The notes below the pieces were generated by a model, which worked only from the letters and a program-made list of their open reading frames with translations, was not told where the DNA came from and made no database searches. The position numbers and the translations under genes are program-made. Below, one piece after another: positions 1 through 11,755 of a stretch of DNA of 49,498 nucleotides. The first letter of the stretch is position 1, and every line of letters starts with the position of its first letter. The DNA is from Pisolithus tinctorius. Taxonomy: Eukaryota; Basidiomycota; Agaricomycetes; Boletales; Pisolithaceae. The stretch spans positions 1 through 49,498 of the forward strand of contig JANFAH010000152.1 in NCBI GenBank assembly GCA_024663395.1, written 5' to 3'.

Positions 1-717
1 CTCCTACGTGGAGGCCTGCTGTGGCTAACTTTTCTTTTCGCTACTTTTTGACAGATAATTGGATGAAGGAATTTAGGTTTTGTCACTCGACACCTCACCC
101 GTACTCGTGGCACGCGTCGTGTGAGACCGGAAAATGTGGGCACCCGATGGTTGTGCGGTAAATGTGTGAATCATCCATCGCCTCAGGACTACTGTACCCT
201 TACCGTTGAAGCTGTAGACAAACGCTGCGGTGTCGGTGCCACCCGGTATGCGTGGACGCTAAGATCGGCCTCTCGTCCGCGGTCAGCATCTAAACAAGAT
301 AGTCGGTATTTGGAGTCCGAGCAGGCTACACTGCATACCTGTTGCAGCTGCGCCGACCTTGTTTTCAAAGGGGGGAGGCCTTTGTGAACTGACATTTTGT
401 GGGGGACCTTCACAGATGTGCTTGTGGGAAACGAGATCATCACTTCCAAATCGCTTCTCTGCCTTTCAAACTGCCGCAGTGTCCAGTATCCGTGGAAACT
501 ACCCAATAGCGGGGATGGTATCGACACAACCTACATGAATCATTTAGGCGCACCCCTCATTCGAGAGAATATAGGAATAGTTGTGACGGGTCCCCTATGG
601 CCAGTGGAAGCTATTTGAAACTATTTGATAGTCTGGAAGTAGGTAGGTGGAGATCTAGGTCGGAGAGCTATTCTTGCACTATTTAACCTCCCACCCTTGC
701 TCTTCATCCATACGATC
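1..717. other. 5' flank of P450 copy 1, no gene seen
   Basis: I see no convincing gene here. From about 180 onward the sequence is recognisably related to about 3365-3898, upstream of the second P450 copy, so it is the front part of the duplicated unit. A TATTTAA motif at 680-686 lies 38 nt before the P450 ATG and recurs at 3862-3868, 37 nt before the start of the second copy, so it may be a shared core promoter element. Confidence 0.5.
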
Positions 718-2916
718 ATGGACCCGTCTTCTTTACTCGAACGTATCCCCGACCACCTGCTAGCGGCGACTCGCTCAGTCACTCCACTCGACTTCGCAGC
801 AGTCATTGCTGCTATCTGGGCACTTCGTGGTGCCGTTCGAGCTGCCCGAGGCTCCATCAAGACCACTAGACTTCGCGGGCCCCCCGGAGCCGACCTCATA
901 TTTGGCGCATCTAAGCAAATTATTCAATCACCAGATATTGGAGCATTGTACGAAGCTTGGACTAAGGAATATGGTGCAGTTTACGCTGTCCCAACTACCC
1001 TAGGCGGCAAGAAGATCATGCTATGTGACCCAAGGGGACTTGCACACTTCTTTGCCAGAGAGTCGTGGACATATGTACTCCCTGATTCGACTAGATTGTT
1101 CTATGAGCAGACCGTGCGTACTATGTTCAGCTTTTGATGGTACCATCTCACATTAGGCTATCCAGTACGGACGGGGGGTACTGTGGGCAGAGGGGGAAGA
1201 CCACAAAAGGTAGGCACAGGCGGCCCGCAGGTGGAAGTTATTTGTTAAATTTTCGTCTTCAGGCAACGCAAGGCACTGGCGCCCGCGTTCAGCCAAAGTG
1301 CTATAAGGAACATCACTCCTATATTTTACATTTGCGCTCACAAGGTAAGCCCTCCCCTTTCTACAATCTCTCAAATTAAGAGCGACAATTCAGGCGAAAT
1401 CCGCATGGGAAGCCATAATTGATGCTGGCGGTGGAGATAGTGCTGTCATCGAAGTCCAGAGTTGGTGCGCTTAATTTTTTCCTCCCTGCAATGACGAGAT
1501 TCTGAAGAGTTGTTAACCAAGGATGAACCATATTTCGCAAGTCGACTTCGTTTTCAATCACCCGATCCGATCTAACCGATTGTTCCAGACTTGATGGCAT
1601 TGGGCTTGCAGGATTCTCTCATGATTTCGGTGCTCTCGACGGCAAATCATCTGCAGTAACCAGGGTGTTGGACACATTTGTGGCGTCCCCCAAACGATCG
1701 GCCCTGAATGTTGGTCTCCTCCTGCTTGGACGAGTATTTCCTGTGTTAGGCCACGCGCCGACAGCGAGGACTAACCTAATTGGGGAGCTGCAAAGAAGTT
1801 TGGAAGATATCTCGATGAAATTGCTAGTGAAGATGAAGAAGGAGAAGGAAGAAGGCGTTCTTGACGAGAAAGAGGAGAAGTCGATCATTGGAGTTCTGTG
1901 TACGTTTCATTATCACTTCGTGAGATCACCCTTTCAAACATATTACGCAAAGTGAAAGCCAACGACCCGAACTCTGACATTTATCTGACTCACGCGGAGG
2001 TTCTAGCGCAAGTGAGTAAACAGAACTCTTACTACTGGGCGTATTTACTTACCTCCTCCGCTTACAGATGAGAGGTCTACTTATAGTTGGTTACGAAACG
2101 ATGGCTGGTAAGTTATCCTTGAGTTCATGCCTCATTGCAGGTTAATCAAGGGTTACAGTTACTCTGACGTTCGCATTGCTTGACTTGGCGGGGAACCCCG
2201 ACATACAAAACAAGCTACGACAGGAACTCGTGATGTTTGGTGAGGAACCGAATTACGATCAGCTGCAGAGCAGTTTACATTACCTCGATGCTGTGATCCA
2301 TGAAACCTTGCGAGTCCATCCTGCCCTGATAGACATCGTTCGCGTGGTGCGTCTAGTGATAAGTGAGGTCGTATTTCTTGGTCTAAGGTCACTTTTCCAG
2401 GCGATGGAGGATGATGTTATCCCACTCTCAGAACCCATCGCCACTGAGTCCGGCGAAGTCGTCAATAGCATCACCGTAGCACGCGGCACTCAAATCGGTA
2501 TAGCTATCTCCTGCATCAATAGATCTACCAGACTGTGGGGAGAAGATGCAATGGATTTCCGTCCGGAACGGTGGCTGGAGAAAGATGGTATTCCGAAGAA
2601 GGCGCAGGATATTCAGGCATACCGACACATATTGACGTTTGTGGATGGTCCAGGGACTTGCATCGGCAAGGGTTTTGCGCTGGTTCAGTTGAAGGTGTGC
2701 CTGCTCCGTTGCGTTCGGGTGATCAGTGATCAGATCGATCACTAATTAACCTCTTCAAAGGCGGTCATGTCAGTGCTAGTGAGAAACTTTGTGTTTGAGA
2801 TGAGAGACGGACCCGATACGAGAGTGGAACTTAGCAGGGGATTGTTGCTCAGGCCCCGGATAGCTGGGGAGCAGGGCATTGACGTCCCGTTGCGCGTGCG
2901 CCGGTACGAAGGATGA
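718..2916 (+). CDS. Cytochrome P450 monooxygenase, intact copy, 11 exons
   Basis: A haem-thiolate monooxygenase, expected to be anchored in the ER by a hydrophobic segment at about residues 20-40. The substrate cannot be read from sequence. I reconstruct exons 718-1113, 1166-1209, 1263-1344, 1394-1464, 1522-1536, 1589-1899, 1953-2011, 2068-2107, 2159-2346, 2401-2694 and 2761-2916. They join without a frame error into 551 codons, a normal P450 length. Visible motifs are a helix-I GYETMA (334-339), ExxR as ETLR (388-391), RPERW (456-460) and the haem loop FVDGPGTCIG with Cys489. The usual Arg of the haem loop is Gly here. One intron (1537-1588) has a GC donor and one exon is only 15 nt. The start is chosen because both copies share it and a TATA-like motif precedes it. 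Exon borders are my inference; the CYP family is not assigned. Confidence 0.88.
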
Positions 2917-3364
2917 TCGATGATGTATGTTATCGATGGATCGCGGAGAACACCCCAGCGATCAGTGGGCAAAGCAAAGACAGAAAAGATACGTGAGCGA
3001 TAGAACGGCGTTGGTCGAGCATACTTTGCCAGTGTATCATCTGTCTGAATATATAAAGGAGCCTGGGCGAAACTGACGACTATGGGAACGTGTTCAGTGG
3101 ATGATGCAAGATCCGAAGCTTGAAGGTTGAAGTATGAGCGGATATTGTTGTCCGTACACGCTTCGACGCCAACGGTATCATATATCAACCTCATGAGCTA
3201 TCCCGCAATTGGCTAACCTGTGCACTTCAACTGTTAAGTGTACATTTTAACAAATGACTCGCAGCTTCCCCCTGACACGTCCCGGAACGATCGAGCATTA
3301 AGTTCTTGGGGTAATAGGCCTTAGGTTCATGGGAAGGTCGCAGCTGCATCCGGTGGCCTCAGGC
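2917..3364. other. Intergenic spacer between the two P450 copies
   Basis: This spacer carries the 3' flank of P450 copy 1, including one copy of the short repeat D at about 2975-3070, then a stretch without recognisable content up to the start of the second duplicated unit. The long minus-strand open frame over 2742-3194 runs antisense to the last P450 exon and is not conserved in the second copy. Confidence 0.4.
2975..3070 (+). repeat. Dispersed repeat D, copy 1 (TATA-containing)
   Basis: An about 95-nt motif holding GACAGAAAAGATACGTGAG, a GGTCGAGCATACTTTGC block and then AATATATAAAGG. Related copies lie at about 6145-6245, 11280-11375 and 16525-16635, all on the plus strand. The shared TATA-like ending suggests a duplicated promoter or transposon end; which of these is not decided by the sequence. 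Confidence 0.6.
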
Positions 3365-3898
3365 CTAATACTGTACCCGTACCCGTCAAACCGTAGGACA
3401 AATACCGCGATGTCTACACACGCTAATCTAATAGATTGGCCTCCCTGTCCGCAGTCAGCATCTGGGCAAGATAGCTGGTATTTGGAGTGTAGGCGGGCTG
3501 CGCTGCATACATGTTGTAGCTGAGCCGACCTTTTTTCCATGGAGGGGCCTTTGTGAACTGACATTTCACAGATGTGTCATGAGGACGAGATTATCACTTT
3601 CAAGCTGCCACGTGTCCCGCTAATTTGTGGAAACCGTGCTCAATAGTAGCCTCCTGAAGTCAGGTCAGACACACGCGGTGCCTCGAATGCATGCATGAAG
3701 CATTCCGTTGGACGGTATTAACGACAAGGTGCGCCACTTATTCGAGAGAATGTGGGAGCAGCCGTCACAACTCCCACATTGACAGTTATAATATTTGATG
3801 GTCCGGCACTACGTGCATGTTTGGCCAGACGGAGATGTCGGTCGCAGAGTTATTATTGCACTATTTAACCTCTCATCTTTCTCTTCATCCGCACAACC

Positions 3899-6090
3899 AT
3901 GGACCCGTCTTCTTTATTCGAAAGTATCTACGACTACCTGCTGGCAGTGACTCGCTCAGCCACTCCACTCGACTTCGCAGCAGTCATCGCAGCCATCCTG
4001 GGCACTTCGTGGTGCCGTTCGAGCTGTTCAAGGTTCCTTCAAGACTACTAGACTTCGCGGACCGCCCGGAGCCGACCTCATATTGGCGCATCTAAGCAAA
4101 TTGCCCAATCACCAGATACCGGAGCATTATACGAAGCTTGGACCAAAAAATATGGTGCAGCTTACGTTGTCCCCACTACCCTAGGCGGCAAGAAGATCAT
4201 GCTATGTGACCCAAGGGGACTTGCACACTTCTTTGCCAGAGAATCGTGGACGTATGTATTCACTGATTCGACCAGATTGTTCTATGAACAGACCGTGTGT
4301 ACTATGTTCAGCTTTTGATGGCCTCCTTTCTCATTATTCCGTTCAGTTTGGACGGGGGGTACTGTGGGCAGAAGGGGGAAGACCACAAGAGGTAGGCACA
4401 GGCGGCCTGCAAGTGGAAGTTATTTGTTAAATTTTCGTCTTCAGGCAACGCAAGGCGCTGGCGCCCGCGTTCAGCCAGGGTGCTGTAAGGAACCTCACTC
4501 CTATTTTTTACATTTGTGCTCACAAGGTAAGCCCTCCCCTCTCTACTGCCTCTCAGATTAAGAACGACATTTCAGGCGAAATCCGCATGGGAAGCCATGA
4601 TTGATGCTGGCGGTGGAAGATAGTGCTGTCATCGAAGTCCAGAGTTGGTGCGCTGAATTATCCTCCCGCAACGACGGGATGCTGAGGAGTTGTCAATCAA
4701 GGATGAACCATATTTCGTAAGTAATTTCGCTTTTCAGTCACCCAATCCGATTTAACCGATTGTTCCAGACTTGATGGCATCGGGCTTGCAGGCTTCTCTC
4801 ATGATTTCGGTGCTCTCGACGGCAAATCATCTTCAGTAACCAAGGTGTTGGACACATTTGTGGCGTCCCCCAAACGATCGGCCCTGAGTGTTGGTCTCCT
4901 CCTGCTCGGACGAGTATTTCCTGTCTTGGGCTACGCACCGACAGCGAGGACTAACCTACTGGGTGAGCTGCAAAGATGTATGGAAGATATCTCTATGGAA
5001 TTGCTAGCAAAGGTGAAGAAGGAGAAGGAAGAAGGAGTTCTTGATGAGAAAGAGAAGTCGATCATTGGAGTGCTGTGTACGTTTCATTATCACTACGTGA
5101 GATCACCTTCTCAAACCATATTACGCAAAGTGAAAGCCAACGACTCGAACTCTGACATTTATCTGACTCACGCGGAGGTTCTGGCACAAGTGAGTGAGCA
5201 GAACTTTCACTGCCGGGTGTATTTGCTTTTTTCTTCCATCTATAGATGAGAGGTCTACTTATAGTTGGTTACGAAACGATGTCTAGTAAGTTATCCCTTA
5301 GTTCACGCCTCAGGGGTTAAAAATCAAGGCTTGCAGTTACTTTGACGTGGGCATTACTTGAGCTGGCTGGGAACCCCGACATACAAAACAAGTTACGACA
5401 GGAACTCGTGATGTTTGGTGAAGAACCGGACGTACGATCAGTTGCAAAGCAGTCTACCGTACCTTGACGCTGTGTTGCATGAAAACCTTGCGAGTTCATC
5501 CTGCTCTGATAGGACATCGTTCGTGTGGTGCGTCTAGTGACAAGTGAAGTCGTATTTCTTGGTCTAAGGTCACTTTTCCAGGCAACGGAGGATGACATTA
5601 TCCCACTCTCAGAACCCCTCATCACTGAGTCCGGCGAAGTTGTCAATAGCATCACCGTGGCTCGTGGCACTCATATTGGTATACCTGTCTCCTGTGTCAA
5701 CAGATCTACCAGGACTATGGGGAGAAGATGCAATGGATTTCCGTCCAGAACGGTGGTTGGAAAAGATGGTATTCCGAAGAAGGCGCAGGATATTCAGGCA
5801 TACGACACATATTGACGTTTATGGAAGGGCCAAGGGATTTTGCGTTGGCAAGGGTTTTGCGCTGACTGAGTTCAAGGTGCGCCTTCTCCGCTGCGTTCGG
5901 GCGATCAGCGATTACAATTAATCTCTCCCAAGGCGGTTATTGTCTGTGCTAGTGAGGAATTTTGTTTTTGAGATGAGAGGCGGACCCGATACGAGAGTGG
6001 AACTTAGCAGAGGAGTGCTGCTTAGGCCAGAATAGTTGGGGAACAGGGCATTAACGCGCCATTGCGTTTGTGCGCCGGTACGAAGGATGA
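3899..6090 (+). pseudogene. Cytochrome P450 pseudogene, second tandem copy
   Basis: A full-length relic of the upstream P450 gene. Starting at the same ATG and ending at the equivalent TGA, it keeps all intron positions, and the fifth intron has a normal GTAAGT donor where copy 1 has GCAAGT. Aligned with copy 1 it has an extra C near 3998 and a lost T near 4083, which put a stop between them. Extra single bases follow near 5430, 5484, 5514 and 5712, a lost C near 5802, and further indels in the haem-loop exon (5825-5850) and the last exon. The Cys-loop and C-terminus can no longer be read in one frame. Several small disruptions in one gene beside an intact sister make a true pseudogene more likely than sequencing error. 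Confidence 0.85.
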
Positions 6091-6144
6091 TCGATGATGC
6101 ATGTTACGGGTGGATCGCTTGTTACGAGAACACTCCGGTAATCA

Positions 6145-6245
6145 GCGGGCAAAGCAAAGACAGAAGAGTGATGGAATGGCATTGGTCGAGCATACTTAGC
6201 GGGTGTCTTCCTTGAGTATAAAAAGGAGTCTCGGTGAAACTGGCA
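6145..6245 (+). repeat. Dispersed repeat D, copy 2
   Basis: Same family as the copy at 2975-3070, following P450 copy 2 as part of the tandem duplication. It has a short deletion after GACAGAAGAG and ends in GAGTATAAAAAGG. Confidence 0.55.
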
Positions 6246-6799
6246 ACGTGGTTCGGGGGACTTGGAATTGATCGAGTACTTCTGCGGATCCGGGCCTTGG
6301 GTGCAGTTTCGCGACTGCAGACGAACATCTCGAAATGGTTTAAATATGAAGAATGACTTGGTGCCCGACCGTAAGTGATGCCCGTTTATCGTCCTCCCAG
6401 TGGGAAGCAGAGAACACTCGAGTATCAGACCCAGACATCCTCATGTCGAATGTAAGTACTCACCCGAGATACAACGACCTCCGGCAGTCACGGTTTCTGT
6501 TCTGTGTAGAATATCTAAGTACTTACTGCATCGGGTTGGCATGATCGAAGTTCTAGTCAGAATATTGATGTTGCAACACGTCGTCATTCGTGGGAGCCTC
6601 GGAAACAGCTCTCCACAGGACAGGCATTGAAGCTGCAATGTATCACGGCCTTACCTAACTGGGGGCACAGGCACGAAAGTACGATTATCCTTCCGGAGCA
6701 TTAACCTTGTCGAGTCGAACAATATCAAGGTGCCAGTCGGACTTCGTTGCAAGGAAGCAGTTGGAGCGTTGATCTCTAGGGATCAGCGCTTATGTCACG

Positions 6800-8390
6800 G
6801 GAGTGTTCGCCAAACTTCCTTCTCACGCAGGAAGGTGGTCCTGAAACGCATCCCTCAGCTTCAGCCTATGACCTTCCATGACTAAACACAACAAGAAAGT
6901 GGAACATGGATAGAGATACACATACTACCACTACAGTATAATGACGGTAACACAAAAATAGAGCGAAGAGGGCATGTGGAAGCGAACCTACTAAACGTGT
7001 GAAGTATAAACTGCTAACAAGAGGCGTCAGGGCGCGGAGCCTTGGAAACTACCCAAATAGAGTGCAACAACCTCCAGCCCCATCCTCGCTGGCTGTGACC
7101 ATGCTTGACCATCATCAGGAAACGGGACATACTCGCAAGGAGGGGAAGGATTCGTCGGTCGACTTCGATCGCCAGTTGATGCGACCACTATCTGCTACAT
7201 AACTCGAGGTTAGTGATGATGCCACAACTGAGAGGAATGATACAGTATTAACCTCTGCGCACTGTGCAGGCGCAATGCAAATGGCCTTCTGGGTGAGAGG
7301 TAGCTTGTTCTCATCCGGAACCAAGAGTCGCCGAATTCTCCTGAAGGTGGAAACTAAGGTTAGATCAACATTGTTCTGTTTGCTTCTCAGACAGAGGTTG
7401 GGCTGGCATTTTGGGGGGCATGTTTTCTGGTACGCGAACTACGGAAGGCTAGAAATCCCAGGTTTTGAACGGAATGTAATAGCCTCCTTGCACGACCTAC
7501 CGGTGGTGGGCTTTGCCCCCGAACGAATGTCCACCCCATTCGTATTTCCATTCCAGAGATGCAGGCCTCCTGAGGAAATGGGACTACTCCTCCTAAGCAG
7601 CCAAGAATAAATTACTCGTGGTTAAGCACTTACATTCATGGCGGATTCTCCTGTAGAAAGACGGTAGCCCGCGACATTCGCCCCGCCTGCTCTATCTTGA
7701 ACATCCATGCGACCCGTGTGAGTACTGCACTGTGAGTCGTAACGAACATCACGAAAAATGCTTCTCTTTCCATGACAACAATAAATCGGACAGTACCAAC
7801 CGAAACTCGCGAAGCCATAGAGGCTGCATCGGATTCCACGACGACGTCCTCCGATAACTTGCGTCTTTCTTCAGCTGCAACTAGCAGCCAGGGCACATGA
7901 ATAGTTGTCTGCGAAAGACATTGAGTAGAAGAGGAACCGCGGTAAACAGAAACATCTCACATCGATAGATTCGATCGGAGGAAGCCTCATGTCAGACATT
8001 GACCGCTCATCAGGAAGAAGTAATTTCTTGATAGATGGGCCCTGAAAAAGTGATTCCACGCGTGCTCTCACTCCTCACGTGTATTAATTACTCACAGTGT
8101 CTATGCGAGGCAATATTGGTGACTCGGAAGCGGTTCTTAACACAGGGAATTGCGTTGGTAGGAGAAGAGCATAGCCACTATAATGAAGGTGACCCACCTG
8201 GTGATGGGGGTGTCACTACCTGAACTCTGTGACCACATGCGTTTAAGCTGAGAGGATGTCAGTGATGGTTCACCCACAAGAGTACCAATGCGCGCACGAT
8301 GGCAATAAACTTTCCGAAGTGAGTCGTGTTGGAGCGTGGGTGCATTAATCACACACTGGGACCCAATTCTCCTCACCGCAGAGAAACATA
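6800..8390 (+). repeat. Degenerate repeat R-A (about 1.5 kb)
   Basis: This region is related along its length to 9880-11215 (R-B), and its second half (from about 7530) to 15240-16110 (R-C). Shared blocks include a GGAAGCCTCATGTCAGA segment and a conserved AGGCAATATTGGTG segment. No full gene is readable. On the minus strand, 7640-7895 has an open frame related to the one at 15374-15589 of R-C (finding listed separately). I do not recognise a transposon family and see no terminal inverted repeats. Confidence 0.6.
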
Positions 8391-9879
8391 TACCCCATAC
8401 TTTATAGCCTGTGTGGGCTGAATCGTGATGGGGATTCCATGTCCCGAATGGGTATGGGTTATCACCAAGTTGATTGATTGAGTTGAATTGAGCTAAAACC
8501 GATTCGGAGGAAATAGATAGATCTTCGGGCGTGCGCCGTGGTATTTTTTTTGATGACGCTGTAGTTGCCCAAGGCTCAGGTACATCTTGATAGGACGTGT
8601 AAGAGTTAGTGCAGGTGCCGGCTCCCTCCGGCAGCAAACATCCAGCCGAGCAGCAGCCTGAGCACCTTCCCATCACCTTTCTTCTGACAGCCACCTGCCA
8701 GCAGGGCTCGTTCGCCTCCCCCTCAATTGTTTCGCCCACCCTCCGCACCCTCTTTTATGTATGCCATAAACACCTGTCCGTAATTAAAATTCGAATATCA
8801 TTTCTTTCTGTCCCTAAGTAACTGCTACGTACGCATATTGGGCACCACAGCCTCTATTCACTATTGTGCACGGCCTGCCGGTCAGAGCAAGCAGGTGACA
8901 TGCCCTCCCCAGCGGCTCCGCCTGCTTCACCTCCACCGAGCTATCGCTCGGCCCAACCCAACCACCGTCAGGCTTTAGTGCGACATGCGCGAGACGAAGC
9001 TGGATGAAAGTAACTTCGTGCACAGTTTCGTCATACCTGGCCAGGTGACACCATTGGCGATGAAACAGACACTGGTACCAGCGTGACACGGACCGTGATA
9101 CCCCTACTTACCACCCTTCTGTCACATTTGATGAATGTAGGGGATGTGCCCAAGGTGGCCGACTACCAAATCCAGCAGGTGTACTGCGCATCCCCTACCA
9201 TGTACCTGAGCGTGACCGTCTGGCTTTCCAATGAATGCTTCTTGATAGCATAACTTTCTCCCTGTAAACTGTAAATTTGGATGCCTGGATTGGACTAGAT
9301 CTCTGGTACGAGTGACTAGTCACCGTAAAAATAGGTCAGATATTGCTCTGGTGCTTTGGCACCTTGAACAACATCGATGTCCTGTAACTAAGCGTTTCAT
9401 CTACATGTATTCACCCCACTATAAGATTTCAGCATCAAAAATATAAATATTTTAATTGTGATTTGTTGGCTCTGTAGCTACGGCTATTTTGTGTGTAGTA
9501 TCACTAGACTAGACAGTAAATAAATGGATTTAGCATAGTCCCGGCTCAGCTTGTGAGGGCTCATGGTCTCGGGCCGAGCCATGAGCCGAGCCGCTGGGCT
9601 CTACACAACAAGCTCGGCTCGGGCTGCGGTCTTGTGCATAGGGACATGGCAAAATATATGTAAGTGCTTCCTGCGACGCTCACCTTGTTTGTGATGGCAG
9701 GCATACATATGCCACAGGATGCCACCTAGGGACAAGGTAGCGTAACCGGGAGCACGAGCACGGGAATTCGATTGTCTTTCGAGAGTGACCTCCTCAAACC
9801 ATATCAAGTGTGCCGGTTGAATTTCACCGTTTCAAGGCAGTAGCCGGAGCTTTGGACCCTGGGGGATCAGCATTCGAGG
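8391..9879. other. Gene-poor spacer with a strong hairpin
   Basis: No gene is supported here. The stretch contains an AT-rich tract around 9425-9460 and a GC-rich palindromic block at 9558-9587. Open frames present are short and without recognisable protein features. Confidence 0.5.
9558..9587. repeat. Perfect-stem inverted repeat (hairpin)
   Basis: GGCTCATGG at 9558-9566 pairs with CCATGAGCC at 9579-9587. After a one-base bulge, CTCGG pairs with CCGAG inside. This gives about 14 paired bases in 30 nt, surrounded by further GCTCGG-rich sequence up to 9630. Confidence 0.7.
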
Positions 9880-11215
9880 ACTGTTTACCATACTCCTTTT
9901 CGCACAGGGAGTGGTCTAGAATGCATCTAACAGCTTCAACCTATGACGTTGCATAGCTAAACACAGCAAGTGTGCATCTGTTTGGTCAAACGGACCCTCG
10001 CGCTTGCGGACGTGACGTTCTAAAGTTGAACTACCGCTATTGGCACTTGAAAGGGTAATGCTGTGATGGTAGGCGTAAGATGCTGAACGCCTGGGAGCGA
10101 ACGTGTGAAGTACATACTAATAAGGAGTATCAGTTCCCGAAATCTTGGGAATTACCCAAAAGAGAGCGTGACATCCTTTGGCGCCATCCTCGTTGGTTCT
10201 AGTCGTGCTTTGATACAGGAAAGGAACATACTCACCAGAAGGGGGCGAGGGGTCCGTCGGTCAACTTCGATCCTCAGTTGATGTGACCACTATCTGTTAC
10301 ACAACACGTAAACTAAGCTCAGTGCTGATGTCACAATTGTGAGGGATGATGGAAAATTACTCTGCACACTGTGCAGGCACAATCACTGGTGAGAGGTGGC
10401 CGATTCCCACCTGGAACCAGGAGTCGCCGAATTTTCCTCAAAATTGGAACTGACGGCAAATCAACGTGGTTCCGTTGCTGCTCAGTCGGAGGTTGGGCAG
10501 GTATCGTGCTTTTTTGGTGAGCGAGCCCACAGGAAATTCCAACTTTTAGGTAACCCCCAACATTAGCCTCGCCTGCCCTATGTTGAACATCCACGTCACG
10601 AGCTGGTACTACGCTGTGCCATAATGAGTATCGTGAAATTACCCTTCTCTTTTCACGACAACAATAAGAAAGAATAGTACTAACCGACAGAACTCGCGAG
10701 AATGCATTGGACCCCCGGACGATGTTTTCCGGCAACTTGTGTTCCTCGAGTGCATTTGGCAGCGAGGGCGTGTGGATAGCCGACTGCAAAAGATAATAAG
10801 CAAAGAACCGCAGTAAATAGAACCTTAGAAATCTCACATCTTCAGATAGTGGTCACTCCTCAAGGAGTATATTCTTAATAGATGGGTGCCCTGCCAGATG
10901 CCAAAATAATTCCCCACACATGTTCTCATATTTTATCTGACGGCATCTTTTTGAGGCAGTATTGGTGGCTCGGAGATGATTCTTGGCGTGGTGTATCGTC
11001 TTCGTAGGGGAAAAGCAAGGCCCCTACGATGAAAGAGACCTACCCAGTAATGAGGGTGTCACTGCCCAAGCTCTATGGTCACATGCGCTGACAGGATATC
11101 AATAGTAGCTCACCCACAAAAGCGTCCATGCACACGCGACGGGCAACGGACTTCTGCAGGCACATGGTTTGGTCGGTGGATTGCACCTTGGGACCTAAGT
11201 CTCCTGATCGTTGGG
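9880..11215 (+). repeat. Degenerate repeat R-B
   Basis: A second member of the R family, related to R-A. It shares the ACCCAAAAGAGAGCG, CACTGTGCAGGC and AAATCTCACATC-type blocks in the same order. Its minus-strand frame (10331-10837) is open over 168 codons, but it does not keep the frame shared by R-A and R-C, so I do not call it a gene. Confidence 0.55.
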
Positions 11216-11279
11216 TAACGGAGGGGGTATGGCTACCACGCAGTGAAATGGGTTGCGGTATGAGAGTGCACAGAAAATG

Positions 11280-11375
11280 GAAAAGGAGAGACAGAATGGG
11301 TACGCGAGTGATGGATAAGTGTTGGTTGAGCATACTTTGCGGGCATCTTCGCTAGAATATAGCAGTCTCACGAAG
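11280..11375 (+). repeat. Dispersed repeat D, copy 3
   Basis: This copy follows R-B and contains GACAGAATGGGTACGCGAG and GTTGAGCATACTTTGCGGG, related to the D copies after the P450 genes. Its TATA-like end is weakened to AGAATATAGCAG. Confidence 0.5.
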
Positions 11376-11755
11376 CCAACGTCCCCAACTAATGGCATTT
11401 GAGGTGAATACTATACAGTGTCCATCTGATGAGCGGGGCGTTGGTCTGTTGGAAGGGCATCCTGAGAGCCTCCACGCTCGGCAAGGAAATATTTAGTCAC
11501 TCGTTTATAAGTATGCGGGGCGAGTGTGAAACTTCTCAATTAACGCCCTACCTCATGCCTACCTGACTGTCCCAAGAAGCCCCAAAGCGGACCTATTATT
11601 GTGGTCTCTCTCGTTGGCGGGACTCCCGGCGGAAATGCCATACATGATGTACCGCATCATGGTTTCTCCAACCACGCTTTCGCATCACATGACCAGACAA
11701 GAAGTGAAAACACGCGTCAGCCTCGCAGGCCAAGTCCCGGATCCCGATACTACAT

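Larger units (their letters stand above)
180..6245. repeat. Tandem segmental duplication of a P450 locus (two about 3-kb units)
   Basis: Two direct units, about 180-3070 and about 3365-6245, share 5' flank, the complete P450 gene with all introns, and 3' flank. Start codons are 3181 nt apart. Exons and introns have diverged alike, so this is a genomic duplication and not retroposition. The first unit kept a clean reading frame while the second collected many single-base indels, which suggests that only one copy stayed under selection. Confidence 0.85.

Noticed and set aside
2742..3194. 150-codon minus-strand ORF after P450 copy 1
   Set aside because: It overlaps the last P450 exon antisense, has no recognisable domain and is not kept in the duplicated copy.
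10331..10837. 168-codon minus-strand ORF in R-B
   Set aside because: R-A and R-C do not keep this frame, so it is likely a chance opening in a degenerate repeat.
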